64,000 nucleotides of DNA. It comes from Parabacteroides sp. An277. GTDB lineage: Bacteria; Bacteroidota; Bacteroidia; Bacteroidales; Tannerellaceae. The stretch is from assembly GCF_002159645.1 (NCBI RefSeq), contig NZ_NFJB01000013.1, positions 32,699 to 96,698 of the forward strand, read 5' to 3'. Made by a program: the position numbers and the translations under genes. The notes under the pieces were generated by a model, which worked only from the letters and a program-made list of their open reading frames with translations, was not told the origin of the DNA and ran no database searches. This document shows positions 19,738 through 29,121 of the stretch, piece by piece. Positions within the stretch are counted from its first letter, which is position 1. Every line of letters starts with the position of its first letter.

Positions 19738-20888
19738 ATAACTTTGAATTTGCCAATCCGGTAAAAATTGTGTTTGGGAAAGGTATGATTGCCCGTTTAG
19801 GTGCCTTACTTCCTGAGGCAAGCAAGGTTTTGCTGGTATATGGGGGTGGAAGCATCAAACGGAACGGTGTTTACGACCAAGTGCGCAAAGCATTGGAGGG
19901 CTTTGATGTCTTGGATTTTGGAGGCATTGAGGCAAATCCGCATTACGAGACTTGCCTGAAAGCGGTCGATATCGTGCGCCGCGAACAGGTCTCTTTCTTG
20001 TTGGCTGTGGGTGGCGGTTCGGTAATCGATGCTACTAAGTTCATTGCTGCAGCTGCTTGTTTCGAGGGGGACGAACCGTGGAACATTTTGTATAAGAGCG
20101 CACCTGTTCGGCGGGCTTTGCCGTTGGGCGTCGTGCTTACCTTGCCGGCTACGGGGTCGGAGATGAATGAGCGGGCGGTTATTTCGAACATGGCGACGCA
20201 ACAGAAGTTGAACTTCACCACGCCGCTGCTCTTCCCGCAGTTTTCCATCTTGGATCCAGAGGTGACCTATTCCTTGCCGGCTCGGCAGGTGGCGAACGGG
20301 GTGGTCGATTCCTTCATCCACGTGGTGGAGCAATATCTGACCTATCCTGTGAATGCCAAGGTACAGGATGCGTTTGCTGAAGGACTGATGCGCGTTATCC
20401 ACGAAGAGGGGCTGAAGGTATTGGACCATCCGCAGGATTACGACATCCGCGCCAACCTGATGTGGGCTGCTACGAATGCGCTGAATCTCTGGATTGGGCA
20501 GGGTGTCCCGCAGGATTGGTCATCGCATCGCATGGGCTATGCACTGACGGCGCAATTCGGTCTCGATCATGCCCAAACGTTGGCGATTCTCCTTCCTGGT
20601 GTCATGACCTATATGTTTGAAGAGAAAAAAGCCAAGTTGGTACAGATGGGTACGAATGTGTTTGGTATTGCCGAGGGAACCGACGACGAGCGGGCATGGA
20701 AGACTATCGCTTCCTGTGAGGAATTTTTCCGGCAGATGGGGTTGAAGACGCGCTTCGGTGAATGTGGCATCGAGGAGAAGGATCTGGACGCACTAGCTGC
20801 TTTTGTCGATGAGATGGGTTGGCATTTGGGTGAGCATCACAACATCGACAGCCGTGTGGCGAAAGAGATTATGTTGCTGCGCTTGTAA
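19734..20888 (+). CDS. yqhD: YqhD-like iron-containing alcohol/aldehyde dehydrogenase
   Basis: 384 residues from the ATG at 19734, which overlaps the preceding stop (ATGA). It is very close in length and motifs to E. coli YqhD: NPVKIVFGKGMIARL, VYGGGSIKRNGVYDQV, LLAVGGGSVIDATKF, LTLPATGSEMN. The metal ligands of the family are all present: D and H in NGVVDSFIHVVEQY and the two histidines of SHRMGYALTAQFGLDHAQT. YqhD reduces short-chain and lipid-derived aldehydes with NADPH; a detoxifying or fermentative role is inferred here. Confidence 0.93.
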   Translation: MNNFEFANPVKIVFGKGMIARLGALLPEASKVLLVYGGGSIKRNGVYDQVRKALEGFDVLDFGGIEANPHYETCLKAVDIVRREQVSFLLAVGGGSVIDATKFIAAAACFEGDEPWNILYKSAPVRRALPLGVVLTLPATGSEMNERAVISNMATQQKLNFTTPLLFPQFSILDPEVTYSLPARQVANGVVDSFIHVVEQYLTYPVNAKVQDAFAEGLMRVIHEEGLKVLDHPQDYDIRANLMWAATNALNLWIGQGVPQDWSSHRMGYALTAQFGLDHAQTLAILLPGVMTYMFEEKKAKLVQMGTNVFGIAEGTDDERAWKTIASCEEFFRQMGLKTRFGECGIEEKDLDALAAFVDEMGWHLGEHHNIDSRVAKEIMLLRL

Positions 20889-20989
20889 AGGTGCTTGGAT
20901 TCCCATTTTTGGAGACCTCCGTGTGAGTATTTGAGCATTCCTGGGTATGGGAATACGCTTGGATTACATTTTTTAGAGAAAACGAAGAA

Positions 20990-22189
20990 ATGCTGAAAGG
21001 AAAACATATCATTTTAGGGATTACGGGAAGTATTGCGGCCTATAAAGCGGCCTATTTGATTCGTGCCCTTGTGAAGAAAGGGACGGAAGTGCAGGTGGTG
21101 ATTACGCCTGCGGGGAAGGAGTTTATCACGCCGCTTACGCTCGCGACACTCAGTTCGCATCCGGTCATTAGTGAATTTTTTTCGAACCGTGACGGGACGT
21201 GGAATAGTCACGTGGACTTGGGCTTATGGGCGGATGCGATGCTTATTGCGCCCGCGACGGCCTCGACTATCGGGAAGATGGCCAACGGTATCGCCGACAA
21301 TATGCTGGTGACGACCTACCTCTCATGCAAGGCTCCTGTTTTTGTGGCCCCCGCGATGGATTTGGACATGTTCGCACATCCCTCGACCCAGCAGAACCTA
21401 GCTCGTCTACGTGCATTCGGAAACCGTATCATCGAACCGACGTCGGGTGAATTGGCTAGCCATCTGGTGGGAAAAGGCCGGATGGAGGAGCCGGATCGGA
21501 TTGTATCCGTGCTGGAAGATTTCTTTGCTGAAAGTGCTTTATTAAAGGACAAAAAGATTTTAATCACGGCAGGGCCGACCTATGAGAAAATTGACCCTGT
21601 CCGTTTTATTGGTAACTATTCGTCGGGTAAGATGGGGTATGCATTGGCCGAAGCCTGTGCGGAACGAGGTGCGGCGGTGACGTTGGTGAGCGGTCCTGTG
21701 TCGCTCGTTGCTCGCCATCCAAGCATCCAGGTGGTACGGGTGGAATCGGCGGCAGAAATGTATGAGGCGGCGATGGAGGCGTTTCCTTCGATGGATGCAG
21801 CCATTCTGTCTGCTGCAGTGGCCGATTATCGCCCAGAGACTATGTCGGACGTGAAAATCAAGCGTGAAACGACGAGCGAAATGACGCTCCGTCTGGTTCC
21901 CAATCCTGACATTGCAGCTTCGTTGGGAGCAGTCAAGAAACCGGGGCAAGTGCTGGTGGGATTTGCGTTGGAAACGGATCGTGGCATCTTGCACGCGGAA
22001 GAGAAATTACGGCGGAAGCATCTCGATTTTATCGTCTTGAATTCATTGCAAGATGCAGGTGCCGGCTTCCAATGCGATACGAACAAAATTTCTATTTTGG
22101 ACGCGCGTGAACACGTCGATTATCCGTTGAAAACTAAACAAGAGGTAGCGATCGATATCGTGAAACGGTTGGCTGTTTGTTGGTCATAG
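20990..22189 (+). CDS. coaBC: Bifunctional CoaBC (PPC decarboxylase / PPC synthetase)
   Basis: 399 residues; two successive steps of coenzyme A synthesis from 4'-phosphopantothenate. The CoaC flavoprotein domain (1-180) has the catalytic histidine (NSHVDLG, H74) and the PAMD loop (121-124). The position of the usual catalytic cysteine of the ACGD-x-G-x-GRM motif is Ser157 here (LASHLVGKGRM). The CoaB domain (about 186-399) has LITAGPTYEKIDPVRF, SSGKMGYALAEA, AAVADYRP and a following lysine (KIKRE). The gene precedes the PorD-like gene and recN, a common Bacteroidota order. Confidence 0.95.
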   Translation: MLKGKHIILGITGSIAAYKAAYLIRALVKKGTEVQVVITPAGKEFITPLTLATLSSHPVISEFFSNRDGTWNSHVDLGLWADAMLIAPATASTIGKMANGIADNMLVTTYLSCKAPVFVAPAMDLDMFAHPSTQQNLARLRAFGNRIIEPTSGELASHLVGKGRMEEPDRIVSVLEDFFAESALLKDKKILITAGPTYEKIDPVRFIGNYSSGKMGYALAEACAERGAAVTLVSGPVSLVARHPSIQVVRVESAAEMYEAAMEAFPSMDAAILSAAVADYRPETMSDVKIKRETTSEMTLRLVPNPDIAASLGAVKKPGQVLVGFALETDRGILHAEEKLRRKHLDFIVLNSLQDAGAGFQCDTNKISILDAREHVDYPLKTKQEVAIDIVKRLAVCWS

Positions 22190-22210
22190 GTAATTTAAAA
22201 AGGGAATAAG

Positions 22211-23122
22211 ATGGGTATAAGGAAATTACTTGGATTGTTTTTGGTAGGGATAGCTTCGTGGGCGAATGCGCAGCTGTCGACCGTGGGTGAACTGAACGCG
22301 CGTGTCACTATCAACAGTGACAAAGTGCAGGGCTCAGACAAGCAGGTTTTCACGACGTTGCAAGAGGCTCTGATGGAGTTCATCAATAACCGACGATGGA
22401 CAGATGCAACCTTCGGTATTAACGAACGTATCGATTGTTCATTTACGATTATTATCAGCGAGCAGACCGACAATTCGTTTACGGGCGAGATACAGGTACA
22501 GGCAAGCCGACCCGTATATAATTCCTCGTATACAACGAACTTGTTTAACTTCCGCGATACTGAGTTGAATTTTGAGTACACACAATTTGAACCGCTCGAA
22601 TATACCGAAAATACATTGAACAGCAACCTGACGGCAACCATTGTGTACTACATTTATATTATATTGGGATTAGATTTCGATAGTTTCTCACCGTTGGGAG
22701 GGCGGGTTTATTTCGACCAAGCTCAGCAGATAGTTAATTTGGCGCAATCTCAAGGCTCGTGGAACGGTTGGCGGGCATTCGAGAAAGACGATAACCGGCA
22801 CGGGCTTATCACGGCCCTGACTGACAATGCCTCCGAGACGTTCCGCAATTTCTGGTACACGTACCATCGGAAGGGATTAGACGAGATGGCTGGTAATCCA
22901 GACCGTGGACGGACTACCATCATCGAGGCACTTCCCGCCCTGCAGGAGGTAAAGAGCGTGCGTCCCACGTCGGTTCTTTTGCGACTCTTTTCCGATTCCA
23001 AGCTGGACGAATTGGTCCTGATTTATTCTAAAGCAACTACGCAAGAGAAGCAGGCAGGATATAAGTTGTTGTTTGAATTGTACCCGACGGCAGGTTCTCG
23101 ATTGGAATCATTGCAAAAGTAG
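22211..23122 (+). CDS. DUF4835 family protein (PorD-like)
   Basis: 303 residues with a signal peptide (to about WANAQ, residue 20). The body has the family's repeated aromatic/acidic pattern (ELNARVTINSDKVQGSD, FTGEIQVQASRPVYNSSY, LNFEYTQFEP). DUF4835 is the family of PorD, a periplasmic protein named as part of the type IX secretion system, but it is also kept in species without that system, so a wider envelope role is possible. It sits 21 bp after coaBC and 6 bp before recN, so the three are likely one transcript. Confidence 0.82.
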   Translation: MGIRKLLGLFLVGIASWANAQLSTVGELNARVTINSDKVQGSDKQVFTTLQEALMEFINNRRWTDATFGINERIDCSFTIIISEQTDNSFTGEIQVQASRPVYNSSYTTNLFNFRDTELNFEYTQFEPLEYTENTLNSNLTATIVYYIYIILGLDFDSFSPLGGRVYFDQAQQIVNLAQSQGSWNGWRAFEKDDNRHGLITALTDNASETFRNFWYTYHRKGLDEMAGNPDRGRTTIIEALPALQEVKSVRPTSVLLRLFSDSKLDELVLIYSKATTQEKQAGYKLLFELYPTAGSRLESLQK

Positions 23123-23128
23123 GTAGTT

Positions 23129-24793
23129 ATGTTGAACTCATTATATATTCAGAATTTTGTTCTGATTGATAGTTTGGACATCCATTTCCAGCCGGGTTTC
23201 TCGGTGATAACGGGCGAGACGGGGGCTGGAAAGTCTATTATCCTTGGGGCTTTATCGTTGGTGTTAGGTCAACGTGCAGACGGGAAGAGCATCCAGCAAG
23301 GAGCCGACAAGTGTGTTATCGAGGCGGTTTTCAATATCGCGAAATACCAGCTGGAGCCTTTCTTTTTGGAGAATGATTTGGAATATGACGCTGCCTGTTG
23401 CATCTTGCGCCGCGAATTGTATGCGTCGGGCAAATCGCGGGCGTTTGTGAACGATTCGCCCGTTTCGCTCTCGATTTTGAAAGAGCTGGGGACGCGTCTG
23501 ATTGATATCCATTCCCAGCATCAAAATCTGCTGTTGGGCGATATGCATTTCCAGCTTCGTGTCGTAGATGTCATGGCCGAGAACCAAATTCTCTTGATTC
23601 TCTATAAAAAAGAATATTCGCGTTATCAAGGTTTGCGGCGAGAATTGAAAATTTTAGAACAAAAAGCTGCTCAGACGAAGCAAGAAGAAGATTATATCCG
23701 TTTCCAGTTGGATCAACTCTTGGAGGCTTCGCTTAAGGAGGGAGAACAGGAGGATTTGGAACAAGAGCAAGAAACACTTTCGCACGCCGAGGAGATAAAG
23801 GGTTCGCTGTATAAGGTGTCGCAATTGCTGGAAGGCGAGGAGATGGGTTCTGTCCAACTGTTGAAGGAGGCACTTTCGACGGTGGAGGGGCTCGAATCTT
23901 ATTATCCGAAAGCAAAGGAGATGGCCGAGCGTCTCCGCTCCGCTTATATTGAATTGGATGATTTGGCATCGGAGGCAGATTCGCTGAAAGAGGATGTGGA
24001 ATACAATCCGGAGCGGATGGACTGGGTAAACGAGCGGTTGAATGTCATTTATTCATTGGAGCAGAAACACCATGTTTCTACGGTAGGGGAGTTATTGGCG
24101 TTGCAGGCGCGTTTCCAACAGCAATTGGAGGAGATGAGTTCGTATGAGGAGCAAATCGAGGAACTGAACCGGTTGGTGGCGGCATCGTATGAGGAACTGT
24201 TGCAGCAGGCGGCTGTGCTGGGGGCACAACGTCGGGCGGCGGCCGAACGGATTGCAACCCAACTGGTGGAAATGGTGACGCCATTGGGTATGCCGAATGT
24301 CCGTTTCCGCATTGATATCTTGGCCAAACAAGAACCGGATGCCGACGGGATGGACGAGGTGCGTTTTATGTTCGCCGCCAACAAGAACGGCGAACTGCAA
24401 CCGGTGGCGCAGACGGCATCGGGGGGCGAAATTTCCCGTCTCATGCTTTGTCTCAAAGCGATGATTGCCGGTTTCACGGCGTTGCCTACGATTATTTTCG
24501 ACGAGGTGGATACGGGTGTCTCGGGTGATATTGCCGATAAAATGGGTAATATCATGCAGGATTTGGGCGGGAAAATGCAGGTTTTCGCCATTACACATCT
24601 ACCTCAAATCGCAGCCAAAGGTTCTGCTCATTATTTTGTATACAAAGAAGATAAAGAAGAAAGGACGGTCACCTGCATCAAGCAACTGAACGATGAAGAA
24701 CGTGTGCAGGAGGTGGCGCGGATGCTGAGTGGGGCTTCCCTCACCAAAGCATCTTTAGCGAATGCAAAGGATTTATTAAGGAAACGCCGCTAA
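23129..24793 (+). CDS. recN: DNA repair ATPase RecN
   Basis: 554 residues, the usual length. SMC-like ATPase acting early in double-strand-break repair. Walker A is GETGAGKSI (31-39), the coiled-coil arms cover about 155-390 (LKILEQKAAQTKQEE, LEEMSSYEEQIEELN), then the signature ASGGEISRLMLCLKAM and Walker B IIFDEVDTGVSGD. The C-terminal DLLRKRR is typical of bacterial homologues. It is the last gene of the coaBC-porD-recN run. Confidence 0.97.
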   Translation: MLNSLYIQNFVLIDSLDIHFQPGFSVITGETGAGKSIILGALSLVLGQRADGKSIQQGADKCVIEAVFNIAKYQLEPFFLENDLEYDAACCILRRELYASGKSRAFVNDSPVSLSILKELGTRLIDIHSQHQNLLLGDMHFQLRVVDVMAENQILLILYKKEYSRYQGLRRELKILEQKAAQTKQEEDYIRFQLDQLLEASLKEGEQEDLEQEQETLSHAEEIKGSLYKVSQLLEGEEMGSVQLLKEALSTVEGLESYYPKAKEMAERLRSAYIELDDLASEADSLKEDVEYNPERMDWVNERLNVIYSLEQKHHVSTVGELLALQARFQQQLEEMSSYEEQIEELNRLVAASYEELLQQAAVLGAQRRAAAERIATQLVEMVTPLGMPNVRFRIDILAKQEPDADGMDEVRFMFAANKNGELQPVAQTASGGEISRLMLCLKAMIAGFTALPTIIFDEVDTGVSGDIADKMGNIMQDLGGKMQVFAITHLPQIAAKGSAHYFVYKEDKEERTVTCIKQLNDEERVQEVARMLSGASLTKASLANAKDLLRKRR

Positions 24794-24849
24794 ACTTCGC
24801 GGTCTCCAGGCGTGTCTTAAAGACAAGTATAAACGAAAAAAGAAAGGTT

Positions 24850-25596
24850 ATGAAACGAATAGTTTGGATTAGTTTTCTGGTGTGGTTTCTGTCTTCTCTG
24901 CCGGGATATGGCCAATTTTGGGTGAAGTTTGAGTGGAATGTGGCTTCGTGTCCGGATTGTTGCTGGATGGAGCACGCGTTGCATCTCTCGCCCTCTGCGG
25001 CCAGAGAGTATCAGCATATCATCCATTCGTATGGGAAGCGCATCGAACGGGAGGCGCGGCGCGATTGTCGTTATTGGGATCGTTCGGCCAAGCGGATTTT
25101 TGATTACCGCATGGAGCGCGACCGCCATTTGCAGGCGTTGATGGACTACGCTCAATTCAACCTCTACGTCCGTTTGATACGCGAGACGCCCTCACGCATC
25201 CACGATTATGTGGGATGGTACAATAATCCTTATTATCCTGATTTTCGTCCGACGCACGACTGCTATTGGTACGAAGATGCTTATTGGCATGGCGTTTGGC
25301 ACTACGAGCATGGCAAATGGGCGCATCATTTTGATAAGCATGGATGGTATGCCGGAAAATATGACCATCCTTTCGTCCCGAAGCCGCCGCACCCGCATAA
25401 GCCGGTAGCTCCGACACCTCCGCCAGCCCATCGTCCGGCACCGCCTCGTCGTCCGGCTCCGCATGTGCAGCGTCCGGCCCCGAAGCCGCACCCCGACCGG
25501 GTAAAGCCGGGGAAGAAAAATCCGAAGAAGGAGCGCAACGCGGGGCATCAGTCGAGCAGTAAGCGTGGTTCGGGACGCGATGCTGGCTACTGGTGA
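24850..25596 (+). CDS. Exported His/Pro/aromatic-rich protein of unknown function
   Basis: 248 residues with a signal peptide (to GYGQF, about residue 23). Not recognised. Residues 25-110 hold a four-cysteine patch (SCPDCCWMEH) and a charged helical stretch; residues 110-170 are full of Tyr, Trp and His (YWYEDAYWHGVWHYEHGKW, then HHFDKHGW); residues 175-225 are proline-rich with His and Arg (PKPPHPHKP, PAPPRRPAPH), and the tail is basic. The proline-rich tail could cross or bind peptidoglycan, and the histidines could bind metal; both are guesses. A perfect 8-bp hairpin follows the gene (25600-25618). Confidence 0.7.
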   Translation: MKRIVWISFLVWFLSSLPGYGQFWVKFEWNVASCPDCCWMEHALHLSPSAAREYQHIIHSYGKRIEREARRDCRYWDRSAKRIFDYRMERDRHLQALMDYAQFNLYVRLIRETPSRIHDYVGWYNNPYYPDFRPTHDCYWYEDAYWHGVWHYEHGKWAHHFDKHGWYAGKYDHPFVPKPPHPHKPVAPTPPPAHRPAPPRRPAPHVQRPAPKPHPDRVKPGKKNPKKERNAGHQSSSKRGSGRDAGYW

Positions 25597-25599
25597 CGT

Positions 25600-25618
25600 T
25601 TTCGGACACTGTCCGAAA
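25600..25618 (+). terminator. Short perfect hairpin after the His/Pro-rich gene
   Basis: TTTCGGAC-ACT-GTCCGAAA, 4 bp after the stop codon. There is no T run, so it would be a weak or non-canonical terminator. Confidence 0.4.
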
Positions 25619-25675
25619 GTCCCGCATCCTCCGAAGAAAAAGGTAAAAAAGTTTAGAATTTATAAATAGGAACGT

Positions 25676-27214
25676 ATGGATACAAAATTACTCGTAACCA
25701 CGACGGGGTTACTTCTTGCGGGAGCCAGTTGCGCCCCGAAACAGCCGGAGGCTGAAAAAGCCGCCGAAGTCGCGAAGCCGAACATTATCTTTATTTTGTG
25801 CGACGATTTGGGATATGGCGATTTGGCTTGTTATGGACAGCCCTATATCAAAACACCGAACCTCGACCGGCTGGCCGCCGAAGGAATGCTTTTTACACAA
25901 GCATACGCCGGGAGTCCGGTGAGCGCACCGTCGCGGGCCTCGCTCATGACAGGCCAACACAGCGGGCACGGCAAGGTGCGTGGCAACCGCGAATATTGGG
26001 CGGATAGCGGCGAAGTACGCTATGGAAAGAACAAGGACTATGCCGTGGTGGGGCAAATGCCTTACGATACGGCGCACGTCATCATCCCCGAAATTATGAA
26101 GGCGAACGGCTATACGACGGGTATGTTCGGCAAATGGGCAGGCGGTTACGAAGGTTCCGAATCGACGCCCGACAAACGCGGCATCGACGAATATTACGGT
26201 TATATCTGTCAGTTTCAAGCGCATTTGTATTATCCTAATTTCCTGAACCGGTATAGTAAATCGATGGGCGATACGGCGGTGGTCCGCATCCCGATGGAGC
26301 AGAACATGCAGCACGCGATGTATGGAGACGATTACCGGAACCGCACGCAATACTCGGCCGACTTGATTCACCAAGAGGCGATGAAGTGGCTCGACAAGCA
26401 AGATGGCAAGCAGCCCTTCTACGGATTCTTTACTTATACATTGCCGCACGCCGAATTGGTGCAGCCGGAAGATTCCATCGTAAAGTATTACATGGCGAAA
26501 TTCAAAGCCGATCTTTCTTATCCGGGTTCCGAAGGTTCGCGCTACAATCCGGTCATGCATACCCATGCACAATTTGCTGCCATGATTACCCGCTTGGATA
26601 AATACGTAGGCGATATCATGCAGGCATTGGATAAAAAGGGGTTGGCAGAGCATACGATTTTAATGTTCTCGAGCGACAACGGGCCCCACGAAGAGGGCGG
26701 AGCCGACCCGGAATTTTTTGGTCGAGATGGTAAGTTGCGCGGCCTGAAGCGGCAGTGTTACGAGGGTGGCATTCGCGTTCCATTCATTGTCCGTTGGCCG
26801 GGCAAGGTGAAGGCGGGGACGGTGAGCGACCACATCTGCGCGTTCTACGACATCATGCCCACCTTCTGCGACTTGATTGGTGAGAAGGATTACGTGAAGA
26901 AATACAGCAATCCCCGTTTGGCGACGGATTATTTCGACGGCATCTCGTTTGCACCGACGTTGCTGGGTGAGAGCGGACAGCAGGAGCATGAATTTCTCTA
27001 TTGGGAATTTGAAGAGACAGACCAAATCGGTGTCCGTATGGGGGATTGGAAGATGGTGGTCGTGAAGGGTGAACCGAGGCTCTATAACCTTGCAGAAGAT
27101 TTGCATGAAGACCACGACATCGCCGCGCAACATCCTGATATCGTGGCGCAGATGAAATCCGTCATCACTACGCAACACGTGGAAAGTCCGGATTTCAAAG
27201 TGACGTTGCCGTAG
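25676..27214 (+). CDS. Ser-type sulfatase lipoprotein
   Basis: 512 residues with a lipoprotein signal (LLLAGASC, Cys20). S1-family sulfatase: the metal-binding start IIFILCDDLGYGDLAC, then the maturation motif SAPSR (in SPVSAPSRASLMTGQ), in which serine rather than cysteine is converted to formylglycine, so an anaerobic radical-SAM maturase is required. Further on are GMFGKWAGG (the usual GKWHLG is GKWAGG here), SSDNGPHEEGG and the C-terminal GDWKMV. Likely substrates are sulfated host or algal glycans. Its 3' end overlaps recQ (opposite strand) by 20 bp. Confidence 0.92.
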   Translation: MDTKLLVTTTGLLLAGASCAPKQPEAEKAAEVAKPNIIFILCDDLGYGDLACYGQPYIKTPNLDRLAAEGMLFTQAYAGSPVSAPSRASLMTGQHSGHGKVRGNREYWADSGEVRYGKNKDYAVVGQMPYDTAHVIIPEIMKANGYTTGMFGKWAGGYEGSESTPDKRGIDEYYGYICQFQAHLYYPNFLNRYSKSMGDTAVVRIPMEQNMQHAMYGDDYRNRTQYSADLIHQEAMKWLDKQDGKQPFYGFFTYTLPHAELVQPEDSIVKYYMAKFKADLSYPGSEGSRYNPVMHTHAQFAAMITRLDKYVGDIMQALDKKGLAEHTILMFSSDNGPHEEGGADPEFFGRDGKLRGLKRQCYEGGIRVPFIVRWPGKVKAGTVSDHICAFYDIMPTFCDLIGEKDYVKKYSNPRLATDYFDGISFAPTLLGESGQQEHEFLYWEFEETDQIGVRMGDWKMVVVKGEPRLYNLAEDLHEDHDIAAQHPDIVAQMKSVITTQHVESPDFKVTLP

Positions 27215-29114
27215 CGTGAAAACTAAGGAGATTGTCCGTTAGGTGGAAACGCGTATCGTGTTCGGCCAGGAAACGGACCACCGTGAGTACCTGTTCCGTA
27301 GGGAAAACGAGGGAATCGGTAAGTAGTTCCAAGGGCATGGCTGTAGTTTCCACCTGTTGGATAAGCGCGTCTTGGATAGCATGGAAGCGGGCGTTGCTGA
27401 GTCCGCTTGCATGTTTGGCAACGCAAATATCGCATGTACCGCAATCCTGTTTCATCTTTTCTCCGAAATATTCCAGGAGGATACGTGTACGGCAGGTGTG
27501 GTTCGCATGGATATATTCCAATACCTTTTGAATGCGTGCTTCGCTCCGGGCTTTACGTTCTTCGTAGGCCGAACGAGGAATGGAAAGGTAGCGTTGCTCT
27601 TCGCGTGTCTGGCGGTAGATAATCATGGGTGTCTTTTTCTCCGGAATGTAATGGACGATTTTGTATTTTGAAAGCCCGACGAGCAGATGATACACTTCAT
27701 CTCGTGAACATTCGGCACGTGTGGCGATTTGGCTCTCGTTGATATAGGCATAATCGGAAAAAAGGCCGGTGTAAGAGCGGAGAATAGTCTTGACGACTCG
27801 GTCTGTCAGTAAGTCTTGCTTCAGGTATTTATAAAGTTCTTCGCGGGTAGCCAGGAAAAGGAGGCGTGAGGCATTTTCAGCTTCTTCTACATATTCAATA
27901 TAACCGGCCAGTTCCAAGAGTTTGAGGGCATGGTGCGTAGGCGTAATAGGAAATTTGTAGGCTGCGCAGAAATCGGTCAGTACAAAATCGTGCGTAGTAT
28001 CCAGCCCGAAACCAACGGCTATTTGGAAATAATTCCCCAATGCTTCATACACACGGTAAATGAAATCTTTGGGAGGAAATTCATCGCTTAACCTTTTTTT
28101 GAGTTGCGTGGTGTCAGTTGGGGAACAGAGTGCTACGGCATACGCTTTCTTTCCATCCCGCCCTGCACGTCCGGCCTCTTGATAATATTCTTCCAACGAA
28201 CTGGGCATATCCAAATGAATGACTAAACGCACGTCCGGTTTGTCAATTCCCATGCCAAAGGCGTTCGTAGCTACGATGACGCGCGTCTCTCCTGCTTTCC
28301 ATGCATTTTGTCGAATCTGTTTTTCGTCGTAATTTAATCCGGCATGAAAATAGTTGGCGGAGATATGTTGTTGTTGGAGATATTCTGCCACTTCTTTGGT
28401 CTTTTTCCGGTTGCGGACATAGACGATGGCGGTTCCAGGGACGCGTTCGAGGATGTGTGTCAATTCGTGCAACTTATCTTCCGTGTTTCGGACAATATAA
28501 GCCAAGTTCTCTCGCATGAAGCTTTTTTGAAAGACATTCTTTTCGCGGAAATGGAGTCGCTCTTGGATATCATCGACTACTTCAGGTGTAGCAGTAGCGG
28601 TCAGCGCTAATACAGGTACATTCGGTAAGAGTTCACGAACGTCGGCAATCTTTAAATAAGAGGGGCGAAAGTCATATCCCCATTGCGAGATACAATGGCT
28701 TTCATCTACGACCAAAAGACATACCTTCATGGCTTGTACTTTGTTGAGGAAGATTTCCGTCCCTAAACGTTCAGGCGAGACGTAGAGGAATTTGTAATCG
28801 CCAAAAATACAGTTTTCCAGTTGGGTGATAATCTCTTGGCGTGTCAAACCAGAATGGACGGCGGTAGCTTTGATACCAATCCGCTTTAGGTTGTCCACTT
28901 GGTCTTTCATCAAGGCAATCAGAGGTGTGACCACAATACAAATGCCCTCCATCGTCAGGGTTGGCACTTGGAAGGTAATAGACTTTCCTCCTCCTGTAGG
29001 CATCAGTCCCAACGTGTCTTTTCCTTCGTAGACCGATTGGATGATCTCTTCCTGCAAGGGGCGAAAGGCTTCATATCCCCAATATTGTTTTAATACCTCT
29101 TGAAAGCACTTCAT
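27195..29114 (-). CDS. recQ: ATP-dependent DNA helicase RecQ
   Basis: 639 residues. SF2 helicase with Walker A PTGGGKSITFQ, the DESH box (VVDESHCISQWGYDFRPSY), and motif VI QEAGRAGRDG. The RecQ-C-terminal region has the zinc cysteines CRTRIL...CGTCDIC and a winged helix. There is no clear HRDC domain after it; the last 80 residues are a short winged-helix-like stretch. It opens 3'-overhang DNA in RecF-pathway repair. It starts 7 bp after recJ on the same strand, so the 3'-5' helicase and 5'-3' exonuclease are co-transcribed. Confidence 0.96.
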   Translation of the reverse strand: MKCFQEVLKQYWGYEAFRPLQEEIIQSVYEGKDTLGLMPTGGGKSITFQVPTLTMEGICIVVTPLIALMKDQVDNLKRIGIKATAVHSGLTRQEIITQLENCIFGDYKFLYVSPERLGTEIFLNKVQAMKVCLLVVDESHCISQWGYDFRPSYLKIADVRELLPNVPVLALTATATPEVVDDIQERLHFREKNVFQKSFMRENLAYIVRNTEDKLHELTHILERVPGTAIVYVRNRKKTKEVAEYLQQQHISANYFHAGLNYDEKQIRQNAWKAGETRVIVATNAFGMGIDKPDVRLVIHLDMPSSLEEYYQEAGRAGRDGKKAYAVALCSPTDTTQLKKRLSDEFPPKDFIYRVYEALGNYFQIAVGFGLDTTHDFVLTDFCAAYKFPITPTHHALKLLELAGYIEYVEEAENASRLLFLATREELYKYLKQDLLTDRVVKTILRSYTGLFSDYAYINESQIATRAECSRDEVYHLLVGLSKYKIVHYIPEKKTPMIIYRQTREEQRYLSIPRSAYEERKARSEARIQKVLEYIHANHTCRTRILLEYFGEKMKQDCGTCDICVAKHASGLSNARFHAIQDALIQQVETTAMPLELLTDSLVFPTEQVLTVVRFLAEHDTRFHLTDNLLSFHATATSL

Positions 29115-29121
29115 GATTGTT

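Noticed and set aside
25676..27214. Cys-type sulfatase
   Set aside because: The maturation motif starts with serine (SAPSR), not cysteine.
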